This document shows positions 15,099-21,826 of a stretch of 27,540 nt of DNA, piece after piece. The stretch is taken from the NCBI GenBank assembly GCA_964361795.1, contig CAYIBZ010000006.1, positions 1-27,540 on the forward strand. The letters run 5' to 3'. The position numbers were made by a program, and so were the translations under genes. Source of the stretch: CAYIBZ01 sp964361795. GTDB lineage: Bacteria; Patescibacteriota; Minisyncoccia; UBA6257; WO2-44-18. The notes under the pieces are model-generated. The model was not told where the DNA came from and made no database searches. It worked only from the letters and a program-made list of their open reading frames with translations. How positions within the stretch are numbered: the first letter of the stretch is position 1; each line of letters starts with the position of its first letter.

Positions 15099-15521
15099 CT
15101 ATAGTTTGCAAATTTCTACTTTTCCGCCGCTGTTTCCGGGTATCGCGCCCCGAATCAACAAAACTTTTTCTTCGGCTTTAATATCAACGAGCTTAAGGTT
15201 TTTCAAAGTTGCTCTTACCGCGCCCATATGGCCAGCCATCCTTCGGCCCGGCAAAACACGCTGGGGAGTTGTATTGCCAATAGAACCGGGGCCGCGATGG
15301 CGGTTTTTTTGTCCGTGAGTCTTGGGACCGCCGTGAAAACCATGCCGTTTAACAACGCCTTGGAAGCCGTGTCCTTTAGTAATGCCGCTGACCTTCAATA
15401 AATCGCCTGATTTCAGAGTTGAAAAATCGCCAGTTTCTATTTTGACCGGCGTTATTCCAAATGCCTTGTCGTCTTTGAAGACTTGGGTCATTCTTAACTT
15501 TTTACCTGTTAATTTTTCCAT
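15099..15521 (-). CDS. rplC: 50S ribosomal protein L3, unusually short
   Basis: 140 residues from the ATG at 15521; bacterial L3 is about 205-215. The start M-E-K-L-T-G-K-K-L-R-M-T-Q-V-F aligns with the family N-terminus, and the C-terminal part from G-I-T-K-G-H-G-F-Q-G through G-P-G-S-I-G to G-R-R-M-A-G-H-M-G is intact. Roughly 60 residues of the middle external barrel (the D-G-Y-x-A-x-Q region) are missing, with no frameshift visible. A GTG at 15533 would add four residues. L3 starts 50S assembly and its retained central extension reaches the peptidyl-transferase centre, so it is probably functional. Confidence 0.9.
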   Translation of the reverse strand: MEKLTGKKLRMTQVFKDDKAFGITPVKIETGDFSTLKSGDLLKVSGITKGHGFQGVVKRHGFHGGPKTHGQKNRHRGPGSIGNTTPQRVLPGRRMAGHMGAVRATLKNLKLVDIKAEEKVLLIRGAIPGNSGGKVEICKL

Positions 15522-15540
15522 GAATTTTTTCACATATTAA

Positions 15541-15571
15541 CAAAAACACCCAGAGCATAGGCCCCGAGTGT
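15541..15571 (-). terminator. Terminator/attenuator between rpsJ and rplC
   Basis: On the minus strand a 10-bp stem with three G-T pairs (15562-15571 with 15546-15555) and a 6-nt loop leads into TTTTTG. It lies 25 nt after the rpsJ stop and 20 nt before the rplC start, so it could end the tuf-rpsJ transcript or attenuate readthrough into rplC. Confidence 0.75.
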
Positions 15572-15596
15572 CTTTGCTCACTAATAGTTATCCATT

Positions 15597-15923
15597 CTAC
15601 ATCATTTTAATTTCTATGTCTACTCCGGAAGGAAGGTTTAACTGCGACAGCGCTTCTATTAATGCCTGATTAGGATTGAGAATATCTATTAATCGCTTAT
15701 GAACTCTTAATTCAAACTGTTCCCGGGAGTTCTTATCCACGAAAGTTGATCTGTTGACAGTATACTTCTTGATCTCTGTCGGCAGAGGCACGGGACCCAG
15801 TACTTCAGCGTCATGACGCTTAGCAGTTTCCACAATCTGGCGGCTGGAGTTATCAATCAATTTATGATCGTAAGCTTTAATCCGCAGACGAAGTTTTTCT
15901 TTTTCGGCTTCTTTTTTAGCCAT
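15597..15923 (-). CDS. rpsJ: 30S ribosomal protein S10
   Basis: 108 residues. It has the core L-R-L-R-I-K-A-Y-D-H-K-L-I-D, G-P-V-P-L-P-T, E-Q-F-E-L-R-V-H-K-R-L-I-D and P-S-G-V-D-I-E-I-K. S10 is part of the 30S head and of transcription-translation coupling through NusG/NusB. Its ATG overlaps the tuf TAA (TAATG), so it is translationally coupled to tuf. Confidence 0.97.
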   Translation of the reverse strand: MAKKEAEKEKLRLRIKAYDHKLIDNSSRQIVETAKRHDAEVLGPVPLPTEIKKYTVNRSTFVDKNSREQFELRVHKRLIDILNPNQALIEALSQLNLPSGVDIEIKMM

Positions 15924-17122
15924 TATTTGTTAATCTTCAGCACTACTCCAGCGCCTACGGTCTTGCCGCCCTCGCGGATAGCAAACCTTTGCTTTTCTTC
16001 CAAGGCAACTGGCGCGATAAGTTGAACGCTGACTTTAACCGTGTCTCCCGGCATAACCATCTCCATGCCAGCCGGCAAAGTAACTTCTCCGGTAACATCG
16101 GTGGTGCGAATATAAAATTGCGGCTTATATCCTTTAAAGAACGGGGTATGCCGGCCGCCTTCCTCTTTGCTTAATACATAAACTTCAGCTTCAAATTCCG
16201 TGTGAGGATTAACGCTTCCCGGCTTTGCGACAACTTGGCCGCGTTCAACATCTTCTTTCTTTAATCCGCGGAGTAAAACTCCAACATTGTCTCCAGCGCG
16301 TCCTTCGTCCAATAATTTATTGAACATTTCAATTCCCGTAACGACAGTTTTTTGAGTTGGCTTTAAGCCGACAATTTCTACTTCCTCGTTAACTTTAACG
16401 ACTCCTCTTTCGGCGCGGCCGGTGACAACAGTGCCGCGGCCTTCAATTGAAAAAATGTCTTCAATTGGCATTAAGAACGGCTTGCTGATATCCCTAACTG
16501 GTTCCGGAATGTATTCGTCCAAAGCTTTTATCAAATCTAAAATTGGCTTAGCGTCAGGATCGTCAACGGATTTAACGTTAAGAGCTTTTAATCCAGATCC
16601 CCTAATAACCGGAATAGTATCGCCCGGAAAATCATATTTCTTCAAAAGTTCTCTGACTTCAGATTCAACAAGATCAATTAATTCCGGATCATCAACCATA
16701 TCTACTTTATTTAAGAAAACGACCAGAGCGGGAACGCCGACTTGGCGGGCAAGTAAAATGTGCTCTCGGGTTTGAGGCATTGGACCGTCAGCGGCGGAAA
16801 CAACCAAAACAGCGCCATCCATCTGGGCGGCTCCAGTAATCATGTTTTTAATATAGTCAGCGTGTCCCGGAGCGTCTATGTGGGCATAATGCCGTTTCTC
16901 GGATTCGTATTCAGAATGGTGCAAAGCAATAGTAATACCGCGCGCTTTTTCTTCTGGAGCGTTATCAATATCGTCAACTTTTTCTTCTTTCTTCGCCCAA
17001 CCTTTCAAATAGAGGACATGGGTAATAGCCGCGGTTAAGGTTGTTTTTCCGTGGTCAACGTGTCCAATTGTTCCGACATTTAAGTGCGGCTTAGTGCGCA
17101 CAAATTTCTCTTTTTCCGCCAT
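15923..17122 (-). CDS. tuf: Elongation factor Tu (cysteine-free)
   Basis: 399 residues. It delivers aminoacyl-tRNA to the ribosome with GTP. G1 is G-H-V-D-H-G-K-T (20-27), switch I R-G-I-T-I (61-65), G3 D-A-P-G-H (83-87, catalytic His87) and G4 N-K-V-D (138-141). Domains II and III are complete. The residue after the switch II aspartate is Ala where E. coli has Cys81, and N-K-V-D replaces N-K-C-D; I find no cysteine anywhere in the protein. The segment after switch I, A-L-H-H-S-E-Y, also departs from the usual N-T-S-H-V-E-Y. A strong promoter with a structured ~90-nt leader precedes it, and it is coupled to rpsJ. Confidence 0.98.
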   Translation of the reverse strand: MAEKEKFVRTKPHLNVGTIGHVDHGKTTLTAAITHVLYLKGWAKKEEKVDDIDNAPEEKARGITIALHHSEYESEKRHYAHIDAPGHADYIKNMITGAAQMDGAVLVVSAADGPMPQTREHILLARQVGVPALVVFLNKVDMVDDPELIDLVESEVRELLKKYDFPGDTIPVIRGSGLKALNVKSVDDPDAKPILDLIKALDEYIPEPVRDISKPFLMPIEDIFSIEGRGTVVTGRAERGVVKVNEEVEIVGLKPTQKTVVTGIEMFNKLLDEGRAGDNVGVLLRGLKKEDVERGQVVAKPGSVNPHTEFEAEVYVLSKEEGGRHTPFFKGYKPQFYIRTTDVTGEVTLPAGMEMVMPGDTVKVSVQLIAPVALEEKQRFAIREGGKTVGAGVVLKINK

Positions 17123-17130
17123 ATTTGTCT

Positions 17131-17211
17131 AAAATTTATTGATAAATTTTGGGCTGTTCGCGACTTTTTTTATTAAACGGCTTGCCTGCGTTAAAACTTC
17201 GGCAGACAAGC
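17131..17211 (-). promoter_or_regulatory. Structured tuf leader (two hairpins)
   Basis: Read on the minus strand, GCTTGTCTGC (17202-17211) pairs with 17180-17189 (one G-T pair, 12-nt loop). Closer to the gene, AAAATTTAT (17142-17150) pairs with ATAAATTTT (17131-17139) across 2 nt, ending 8 nt before the tuf ATG. No Shine-Dalgarno site is visible, so the second hairpin could influence ribosome access. Confidence 0.55.
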
Positions 17212-17221
17212 AATAATCCGA

Positions 17222-17251
17222 TTCTACACAATACCCTCAACCTTTGTCAAT
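17222..17251 (-). promoter_or_regulatory. Promoter of tuf-rpsJ
   Basis: TTGACA (17246-17251), 18-bp spacer, TAGAAT (17222-17227) on the minus strand. This is a near-consensus promoter with an expected start about 17215, giving a leader of roughly 93 nt. It lies downstream of the terminator at 17374-17399. Confidence 0.8.
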
Positions 17252-17320
17252 AGGGGTGGGACTATTCGACCCGCGCGCATCGCGTGATTAGTTATAGCAA
17301 AATTAGTGCGGGGTTATTGT

Positions 17321-17367
17321 TTGGCAGCCAAAAATCATTCGCCATTCGGCTTTGATTTTTGGGCCAA
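17321..17367. repeat. Long stem-loop between the small membrane gene and tuf
   Basis: 17321-17337 pairs with 17353-17367 over 15 bp with a 2-nt bulge. The loop itself contains GCC-ATTC-GGC. It sits immediately past the terminator of the upstream gene and lacks a T-run. Confidence 0.65.
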
Positions 17368-17373
17368 GCCAAT

Positions 17374-17399
17374 AAAAAAAGTCCCTAATTCTTAGGGAC
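17374..17399 (-). terminator. Terminator overlapping the stop codon of the 17385-17717 gene
   Basis: On the minus strand GTCCCTAA-GAA-TTAGGGAC (17399 to 17381) is followed by seven T residues. The left arm encodes the last Pro-Lys codons and the loop and right arm include the last Asn and the TAG stop. Confidence 0.9.
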
Positions 17400-17717
17400 A
17401 TACCAAACGGCAACATCTAAACGGCCGTTTCCTGATGTTTGAGTGTACCCGATCATCGCCGTCATGCCGGAATAATTATCTTGAAGCCATTTATTAACAT
17501 CCGATTCTAGTTTTTGAACATCTTCCTGGGACTTAACCTCTTGGGAAAAAAGTTTCATTTGGAGCGTAGGAGAGAATTTTCCATTAAAATTCGTAATGAC
17601 AGCCGTTTGCGCTTCAGCGCTATTGCCCAGATGAGTGGTTGCGTATATAAACAAAGCGATACAGGCAATGAAAGGAATTAAAAAGGCAATTAAAGGCATT
17701 CCGCCTTGTCTGCTCAT
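17385..17717 (-). CDS. Small membrane-anchored hypothetical protein
   Basis: 110 residues. Met-Ser-Arg-Gln-Gly-Gly precedes one hydrophobic helix (about 8-27), then a ~80-residue extracytoplasmic domain with no cysteines and no motif I recognise. It interrupts the usual fusA-tuf pair, yet is a self-contained unit: a promoter just downstream of fusA, a strong GGAGGT Shine-Dalgarno site (17721-17726, only 3 nt from the ATG), and a terminator that overlaps its stop codon. The strong SD contrasts with neighbouring core genes. Function unknown. Confidence 0.8.
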   Translation of the reverse strand: MSRQGGMPLIAFLIPFIACIALFIYATTHLGNSAEAQTAVITNFNGKFSPTLQMKLFSQEVKSQEDVQKLESDVNKWLQDNYSGMTAMIGYTQTSGNGRLDVAVWYVPKN

Positions 17718-17747
17718 AACACCTCCAGAAAATAAAAGAACAAAGAC

Positions 17748-17776
17748 ATTATAACAAACACGGAAAAAATAAGCAA
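17748..17776 (-). promoter_or_regulatory. Promoter of the 17385-17717 gene
   Basis: TTGCTT (17771-17776), 17-bp spacer, TATAAT (17748-17753) on the minus strand, about 20 nt past the fusA stop. It predicts a leader of about 25-30 nt containing GGAGGT. Confidence 0.75.
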
Positions 17777-17793
17777 CTATGATTAAGACTGCT

Positions 17794-19896
17794 CTACTTT
17801 TTTCCTTCCTTAATCAAGGCAGTAATATTCGCTGGAACTTCCTGATAACTGTCAAATTCCATGGTAAAACTGCCGCGGCCCTGCGTCATTGAACGAAGCT
17901 TGGTCGCGTAACCAAACATTTCTGAAAGCGGGACTTTGGCGTCTATAATCTTTACTCCCATGCGGTCATTCATGGCTTCAATCTGTCCGCGTTTAGAACT
18001 TAAATCGCCAGTCACATCGCCCAAAAAATCTGTTGGAACGATAACCTGAATCTTCATTAGTGGTTCCAAAATTATCGGCTTGGAACGTTTCGCGCCTTCC
18101 TGGAAGGACATGGAGGCGGCAATTTTAAAAGCCGCTTCCGAAGAATCTACCTCGTGATAAGAGCCGTCAAAAATTGTTATTTTCACGTCAATCATCGGAT
18201 AGCCGGCAATCACTCCTTTAGTCATTGCCTCTTTAACGCCTTTTTCTACTGCTGGCACAAACTCTTGAGGAACCACGCCGCCTTTTAGGGCATTAACAAA
18301 TTCAAACCCCTTGCCTCGCTCCATCGGCTCCAGCTTCAGCCAAACGTGGCCATATTGGCCGCGCCCGCCTGATTGGCGAATGTACTTTCCCTCCGATTCA
18401 GCGGTTCCTTTTATTGTTTCTTTGTAAGCAACCTGCGGACGGCCGACATCGCCCTCAACGCCGAATTCCCGCTTCATCCGGTCAACGATAATTTCCAAGT
18501 GCAGTTCGCCCATTCCGGAAATAATGGTTTCGCCGGTTTCCGGATCGCCAGCGACCCTAAAGGTCGGATCTTCTTCTGCCAAACGATGCAAAGCCACGCC
18601 CATTTTTTCCTGATCGGCTTTAGTTTTGGGTTCAATTCTAATCCCGATAACCGGTTCCGGAAAAACGATTTTTTCTAAAACAATCGGGTTCTGCGGATCG
18701 CAGAGCGTATCGCCAGTGGTGGTATTTTTCAAACCGACAATGGCGCCGATTTCTCCGGCGTAAATTTCATCTATTTCTTCCCGCTGATTGGCGTGCATTT
18801 TTAAAATGCGGCCTACTCGTTCTTGATTGTTTTTAGTGGCATTCAGTACGTAGCTTCCCCGCTTCAAACTTCCGGCATAAACGCGGAAAAAAGTCAGACT
18901 GCCGACGAAAGGGTCGCTCGCGATCTTAAAAGCGAGAGCGGCAAAGGATTCTTTATCGTTAGGATTTCTGGTAATTGCCGCGCCGGATTTCAAATCAACT
19001 CCTTTTGTTGGCGGCAAGTCCGCCGGTGAAGGCAAGTAATCCACTACCGCGTCCAACACCAATTGAACGCCTTTATTTTTTAAGGCCGAGCCGCAAAGAA
19101 TCGGAATAATTGTTAATTTCAAACAAGAAGAACGCAAAATTCTTTTTAAATCTTCCAATGGCGGCTCTTTTCCTTCCAAATATTCCGACATCATCTTGTC
19201 GTCTTGTTCAACAATTTTTTCAATCAATTGATGGCGATATTTTCCCGCCAGCTCTTTGAAGTTATCCGGAATTTCTTTTTCAACGATTTGTCCTCCCTTC
19301 TCGCCCTCAAAATAAAAAGCTTTCTTTTTCAATAAATCTATCACGCCTTCAAACGCCGCTTCCGCGCCCATCGGAATCTGAATAGGAATCGCGTTAGGAT
19401 TCAATCGTTCTTGAATGGATCGGACGTCTGCTTCAAAATTCGCGCCCATCCGATCCATTTTGTTTATGAAACAAATTCGCGGCACGCCATAATCGTCGGC
19501 GTAACGCCAATTAGTTTCCGATTGCGGCTCCACGCCGGCAACGCCGTCAAATACCACAACCGCGCCGTCCAAAACACGCAAAGATCGCTTAACTTCAACG
19601 GTAAAGTCAATATGGCCGGGAGTGTCAATTAAATTAAAGCGGTGTTCGTAATTTTTATCTCCATGGCGATAAGTTGGAACCCAAAAAGCGGTAGTAGCGG
19701 CGGCAGTAATGGTAATTCCTCGTTCTCGTTCCTGTTCCATCCAATCCATTACCGTGTCGCCGGTGTGCACTTCGCCGATTTTATGCGAAACACCCGTATA
19801 AAAAAGCACCCGCTCGGAAACAGTTGTTTTGCCGGCATCAATATGGGCAATGATACCGAAATCGCGCACTTTTTCTATTGGATATAAGCGAGGCAT
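17794..19896 (-). CDS. fusA: Elongation factor G
   Basis: 700 residues, normal length, with all five domains. It catalyses GTP-driven translocation and ribosome recycling. G1 is A-H-I-D-A-G-K-T-T, switch I R-G-I-T-I-T-A-A-A-T-T, G3 D-T-P-G-H-I-D-F and G4 N-K-M-D-R. Domain III-IV landmarks G-M-G-E-L-H-L-E-I and G-R-G-Q-Y-G-H are present. It belongs to the str group (rpsL-rpsG-fusA), separated from rpsG by a 132-bp AT-rich repeat-containing spacer. No Shine-Dalgarno site precedes the ATG. Confidence 0.98.
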   Translation of the reverse strand: MPRLYPIEKVRDFGIIAHIDAGKTTVSERVLFYTGVSHKIGEVHTGDTVMDWMEQERERGITITAAATTAFWVPTYRHGDKNYEHRFNLIDTPGHIDFTVEVKRSLRVLDGAVVVFDGVAGVEPQSETNWRYADDYGVPRICFINKMDRMGANFEADVRSIQERLNPNAIPIQIPMGAEAAFEGVIDLLKKKAFYFEGEKGGQIVEKEIPDNFKELAGKYRHQLIEKIVEQDDKMMSEYLEGKEPPLEDLKRILRSSCLKLTIIPILCGSALKNKGVQLVLDAVVDYLPSPADLPPTKGVDLKSGAAITRNPNDKESFAALAFKIASDPFVGSLTFFRVYAGSLKRGSYVLNATKNNQERVGRILKMHANQREEIDEIYAGEIGAIVGLKNTTTGDTLCDPQNPIVLEKIVFPEPVIGIRIEPKTKADQEKMGVALHRLAEEDPTFRVAGDPETGETIISGMGELHLEIIVDRMKREFGVEGDVGRPQVAYKETIKGTAESEGKYIRQSGGRGQYGHVWLKLEPMERGKGFEFVNALKGGVVPQEFVPAVEKGVKEAMTKGVIAGYPMIDVKITIFDGSYHEVDSSEAAFKIAASMSFQEGAKRSKPIILEPLMKIQVIVPTDFLGDVTGDLSSKRGQIEAMNDRMGVKIIDAKVPLSEMFGYATKLRSMTQGRGSFTMEFDSYQEVPANITALIKEGKK

Positions 19897-20028
19897 AGTA
19901 AAAATGACAAATGTTAAAGCTTAAATGTCAAATCAAGCTCAAATAACTAAATATCAAAAGGCGATTTTGGACTTTAGGCTTTGGATTTGATTTGTCATTG
20001 GGATTTTGAAATTTGAGATTGAGTCAAA
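19897..20028. repeat. AT-rich spacer with AAATGTCAAAT-type repeats
   Basis: The rpsG-fusA spacer holds AATGACAAAT (19903-19912) and its reverse complement ATTTGTCATT (19990-19999), plus several degenerate TCAAAT/ATTTGA words. I recall very similar low-complexity repeats in Parcubacteria intergenic regions. No clear promoter or terminator is seen. Confidence 0.55.
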
Positions 20029-20496
20029 TTACCACGCAAAATGCGCAAAAGCTCGGTTAGCTTCCGCCATTCTATGAGTGTCTTGTTTTTTCTTAATGGC
20101 GGCGCCTTCATTCTTGGCGGCCGCTAATAATTCTTCGGCCAGTTTATTCGCCATTGGCTTGCCTTTCTTGCCGCGAGCGGACTCAATAATCCATCGCGCG
20201 GCCAAAACAAATTTTCTGGAAGGGCGAACCTCAACAGGAACTTGATAATTCGCGCCGCCAATTCTTCTAGTGGTTAACTCAACAGATGGCGCCGCGTTTT
20301 CTAACGCTTTGTCAAAAACCGCCAAGGGTTCTTGTTTGCTCTGTTTGTTAACAATATCAAAAGTGTCGTAAAGAATTCTTTCCGCGGTTGATTTCTTGCC
20401 GTTTCTCATTAAGTAGTTAACAAAACGGCCAACTGCGACACTGCTGTATTTCAAATCTGGCTTGTATTCTCTTTTATAATTAATCTTTCTTCGCAT
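20029..20496 (-). CDS. rpsG: 30S ribosomal protein S7
   Basis: 155 residues, normal length. Family segments include V-G-R-F-V-N-Y-L-M-R-N-G-K-K-S-T-A, A-L-E-N-A-A-P-S-V-E and G-G-A-N-Y-Q-V-P-V-E-V-R, and the tail H-R-M-A-E-A-N-R-A-F-A-H-F-A-W. S7 nucleates assembly of the 30S head. It begins 6 bp after the rpsL stop, with no Shine-Dalgarno site. Confidence 0.98.
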   Translation of the reverse strand: MRRKINYKREYKPDLKYSSVAVGRFVNYLMRNGKKSTAERILYDTFDIVNKQSKQEPLAVFDKALENAAPSVELTTRRIGGANYQVPVEVRPSRKFVLAARWIIESARGKKGKPMANKLAEELLAAAKNEGAAIKKKQDTHRMAEANRAFAHFAW

Positions 20497-20502
20497 AATA
20501 TT

Positions 20503-20922
20503 TTAACTCGCTGCCTTTTGTTTCTTGGCTCCGTACTTAGAACGTTGCTGTTTACGGGCGTCAACGCCGCTTGTGTCCAGCACGCCGCGGACAATGTGAT
20601 AACGAACGCCCGGCAAATCCTTTACGCGGCCGCCTCGGACTATCACAATAGAATGTTCCTGTAAATTATGCCCTTCGCCCGGAATATAGGCGGTTATTTC
20701 CATGCCATTCGTCAAGCGAACTCTGGCGACTTTCCGTAAAGCAGAGTTTGGTTTTTTAGGAGTGGTGGTAAACACTTTCAGGCATACTCCGCGCTTAAAT
20801 GGAGCGGGAACATTCAAGGGACGATTCTTTAGGGAATTAAAATACCGCCCTACTGCCGGCGCTTTGGATTTATAAGTAGTCTTTTTTCTGCCTTTTTTTA
20901 CTAACTGCCTGATGGTCGGCAT
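20503..20922 (-). CDS. rpsL: 30S ribosomal protein S12
   Basis: 139 residues from the ATG at 20922; this gives the conserved start M-P-T-I-R-Q-L-V-K-K-G-R. The decoding loop K-K-P-N-S-A-L-R-K-V-A-R-V-R-L-T-N-G and the segment with P-G-E-G-H-N-L-Q-E-H-S are intact. The lysine of P-K-K-P-N-S, classically linked to streptomycin response, is present. About ten extra residues lie between the N-terminal helix and P-F-K-R-G-V-C. A promoter with only 7 nt between its -10 box and the ATG suggests a leaderless first gene of the str operon. Confidence 0.97.
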   Translation of the reverse strand: MPTIRQLVKKGRKKTTYKSKAPAVGRYFNSLKNRPLNVPAPFKRGVCLKVFTTTPKKPNSALRKVARVRLTNGMEITAYIPGEGHNLQEHSIVIVRGGRVKDLPGVRYHIVRGVLDTSGVDARKQQRSKYGAKKQKAAS

Positions 20923-20929
20923 GTCAAAA

Positions 20930-20959
20930 ATAATAACAAAAACCAGCAATGAAAGTCAA
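20930..20959 (-). promoter_or_regulatory. Near-leaderless promoter of rpsL
   Basis: TTGACT (20954-20959), 18-bp spacer, TATTAT (20930-20935) on the minus strand, then 7 nt to the ATG at 20922. Confidence 0.6.
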
Positions 20960-21075
20960 TTCTGAAGCTGGGGCTGGTGAAGGATAATCGGTGCCGAACC
21001 ACACGAACTTTTTATACAAAAATTAGGTAAATACAAAAGGAAGGGAATGGCTCTCTCCCGCAAAGCGTAATCCCC

Positions 21076-21163
21076 TCTTTCACGCGTAAAAGAACCACTG
21101 GGGTTAGTCTCTTTGAACAAGAGACATTTGAACATTTGAATAATCTTCTTTTACGCGTGAAAG
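21076..21163. repeat. 88-bp repeat, copy 1, with 18-bp inverted ends
   Basis: Identical over 88 bp to 21657-21744. CTTTCACGCGTAAAAGAA (21077-21094) is the exact reverse complement of 21146-21163. Each end is itself nearly palindromic around ACGCGT. The interior has a hairpin GTCTCTT-TGAAC-AAGAGAC (21107-21125) and a tandem ACATTTGA (21124-21131, 21132-21139). It lies 9 bp past the stop codon of the TrpR-like gene and upstream of rpsL. Confidence 0.95.
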
Positions 21164-21172
21164 TGGGAAAGT

Positions 21173-21634
21173 TTAGTTTTTCAATCCTATGCCGGGCGGT
21201 CTGGGCGGATTCTTAAGTAAATCCCATAAATCCACGCCCCAAAACAAGTCGTCCCAAAAAGATTTGCTAATTTTTATATCGCCGCTATACCGCCGCGGCC
21301 CGCCATAGAAATCTTTGTAACTTTTATAGTTTGCGGCAGTATTGAAAACATTCTTTTTAATGGTGCTGATAGTGGCGTGAGAGATCCAGAGGGTCTCGCC
21401 GATTTCATGATAGGACATTCCCGATCTCACTAAAGCCAGAACGCCCAATCGCCTTAAAATCATTTTCTTTTCATTTTTGCTTATCAGTTTTTCCAAAATC
21501 TTCTTTATCCCGCTTTTGGAATTCATTTTTGATATTTTGTCTAACAGTTTTCCCCATAATTCTTCCATCCACTTTTCTGCCTCTAAACCTCTTAATGTTT
21601 TTTGTGATTTATTATTTATATTTTTCATATTCAT
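21173..21634 (-). CDS. TrpR/YerC-YecD-like DNA-binding regulator
   Basis: 153 residues from the ATG at 21634; ATG 21628 is also possible, and a GTG at 21679 would lie inside the flanking repeat. A helical Lys-rich N-terminal half leads to R-R-L-G-V-L-A-L-V-R-S-G-M-S-Y-H-E-I-G (61-79) and L-W-I-S-H-A-T-I-S-T-I-K-K (82-94), a Trp-repressor-type helix-turn-helix. The C-terminal ~55 residues are aromatic-rich and end P-P-R-P-P-G-I-G. The gene is bracketed by two identical 88-bp repeats; the upstream copy ends 23 bp before the start and would cover its promoter. TATAGT/TAGAAT lies just before the ATG. Autoregulation through the repeat is a reasonable inference; a mobile-cassette role is the alternative. 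Confidence 0.8.
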   Translation of the reverse strand: MNMKNINNKSQKTLRGLEAEKWMEELWGKLLDKISKMNSKSGIKKILEKLISKNEKKMILRRLGVLALVRSGMSYHEIGETLWISHATISTIKKNVFNTAANYKSYKDFYGGPRRYSGDIKISKSFWDDLFWGVDLWDLLKNPPRPPGIGLKN

Positions 21635-21656
21635 ATTAATTCTACTATAAACTATT

Positions 21657-21744
21657 TCTTTCACGCGTAAAAGAACCACTGGGGTTAGTCTCTTTGAACA
21701 AGAGACATTTGAACATTTGAATAATCTTCTTTTACGCGTGAAAG
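21657..21744. repeat. 88-bp repeat, copy 2, upstream of the TrpR-like gene
   Basis: Identical to 21076-21163, in the same orientation. The inverted ends are 21658-21675 and 21727-21744. It lies just before the TrpR-like gene's likely -10 region, so the ACGCGT-centred dyads are placed as operators would be. Confidence 0.95.
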
Positions 21745-21797
21745 ATACCGTTTCTGAAAATGGATGAACTGCCTTTATCCATTGTTTATGAAGAGCC

Positions 21798-21825
21798 GCG
21801 TCTGCCGGCAGGCGGATGTGGATAA
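21798..21825. other. Short GC palindrome and TTATCCACA box between the protease and the regulator
   Basis: CTGCCGGCAG-type palindrome at about 21802-21811 is followed by TGTGGATAA at 21817-21825 (TTATCCACA on the minus strand). This lies directly after the M50 stop codon on the minus strand. A second GCC-rich palindrome with GCCGGCAGGC-like core occurs near 25976-25994. Confidence 0.45.
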
Positions 21826-21826
21826 T

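Noticed and set aside
20960..21075. Small structured RNA (SRP RNA or tmRNA) upstream of rpsL
   Set aside because: I looked for the SRP GGAAGCA-type loop and tmRNA ends on both strands and found neither.
21076..21744. CRISPR array
   Set aside because: Only two repeats of 88 bp separated by a coding region; no regular spacers or cas genes.
21076..21744. Insertion sequence with transposase
   Set aside because: The encoded protein resembles a TrpR-type regulator and shows no DDE or HUH catalytic motif; no target-site duplication is evident.
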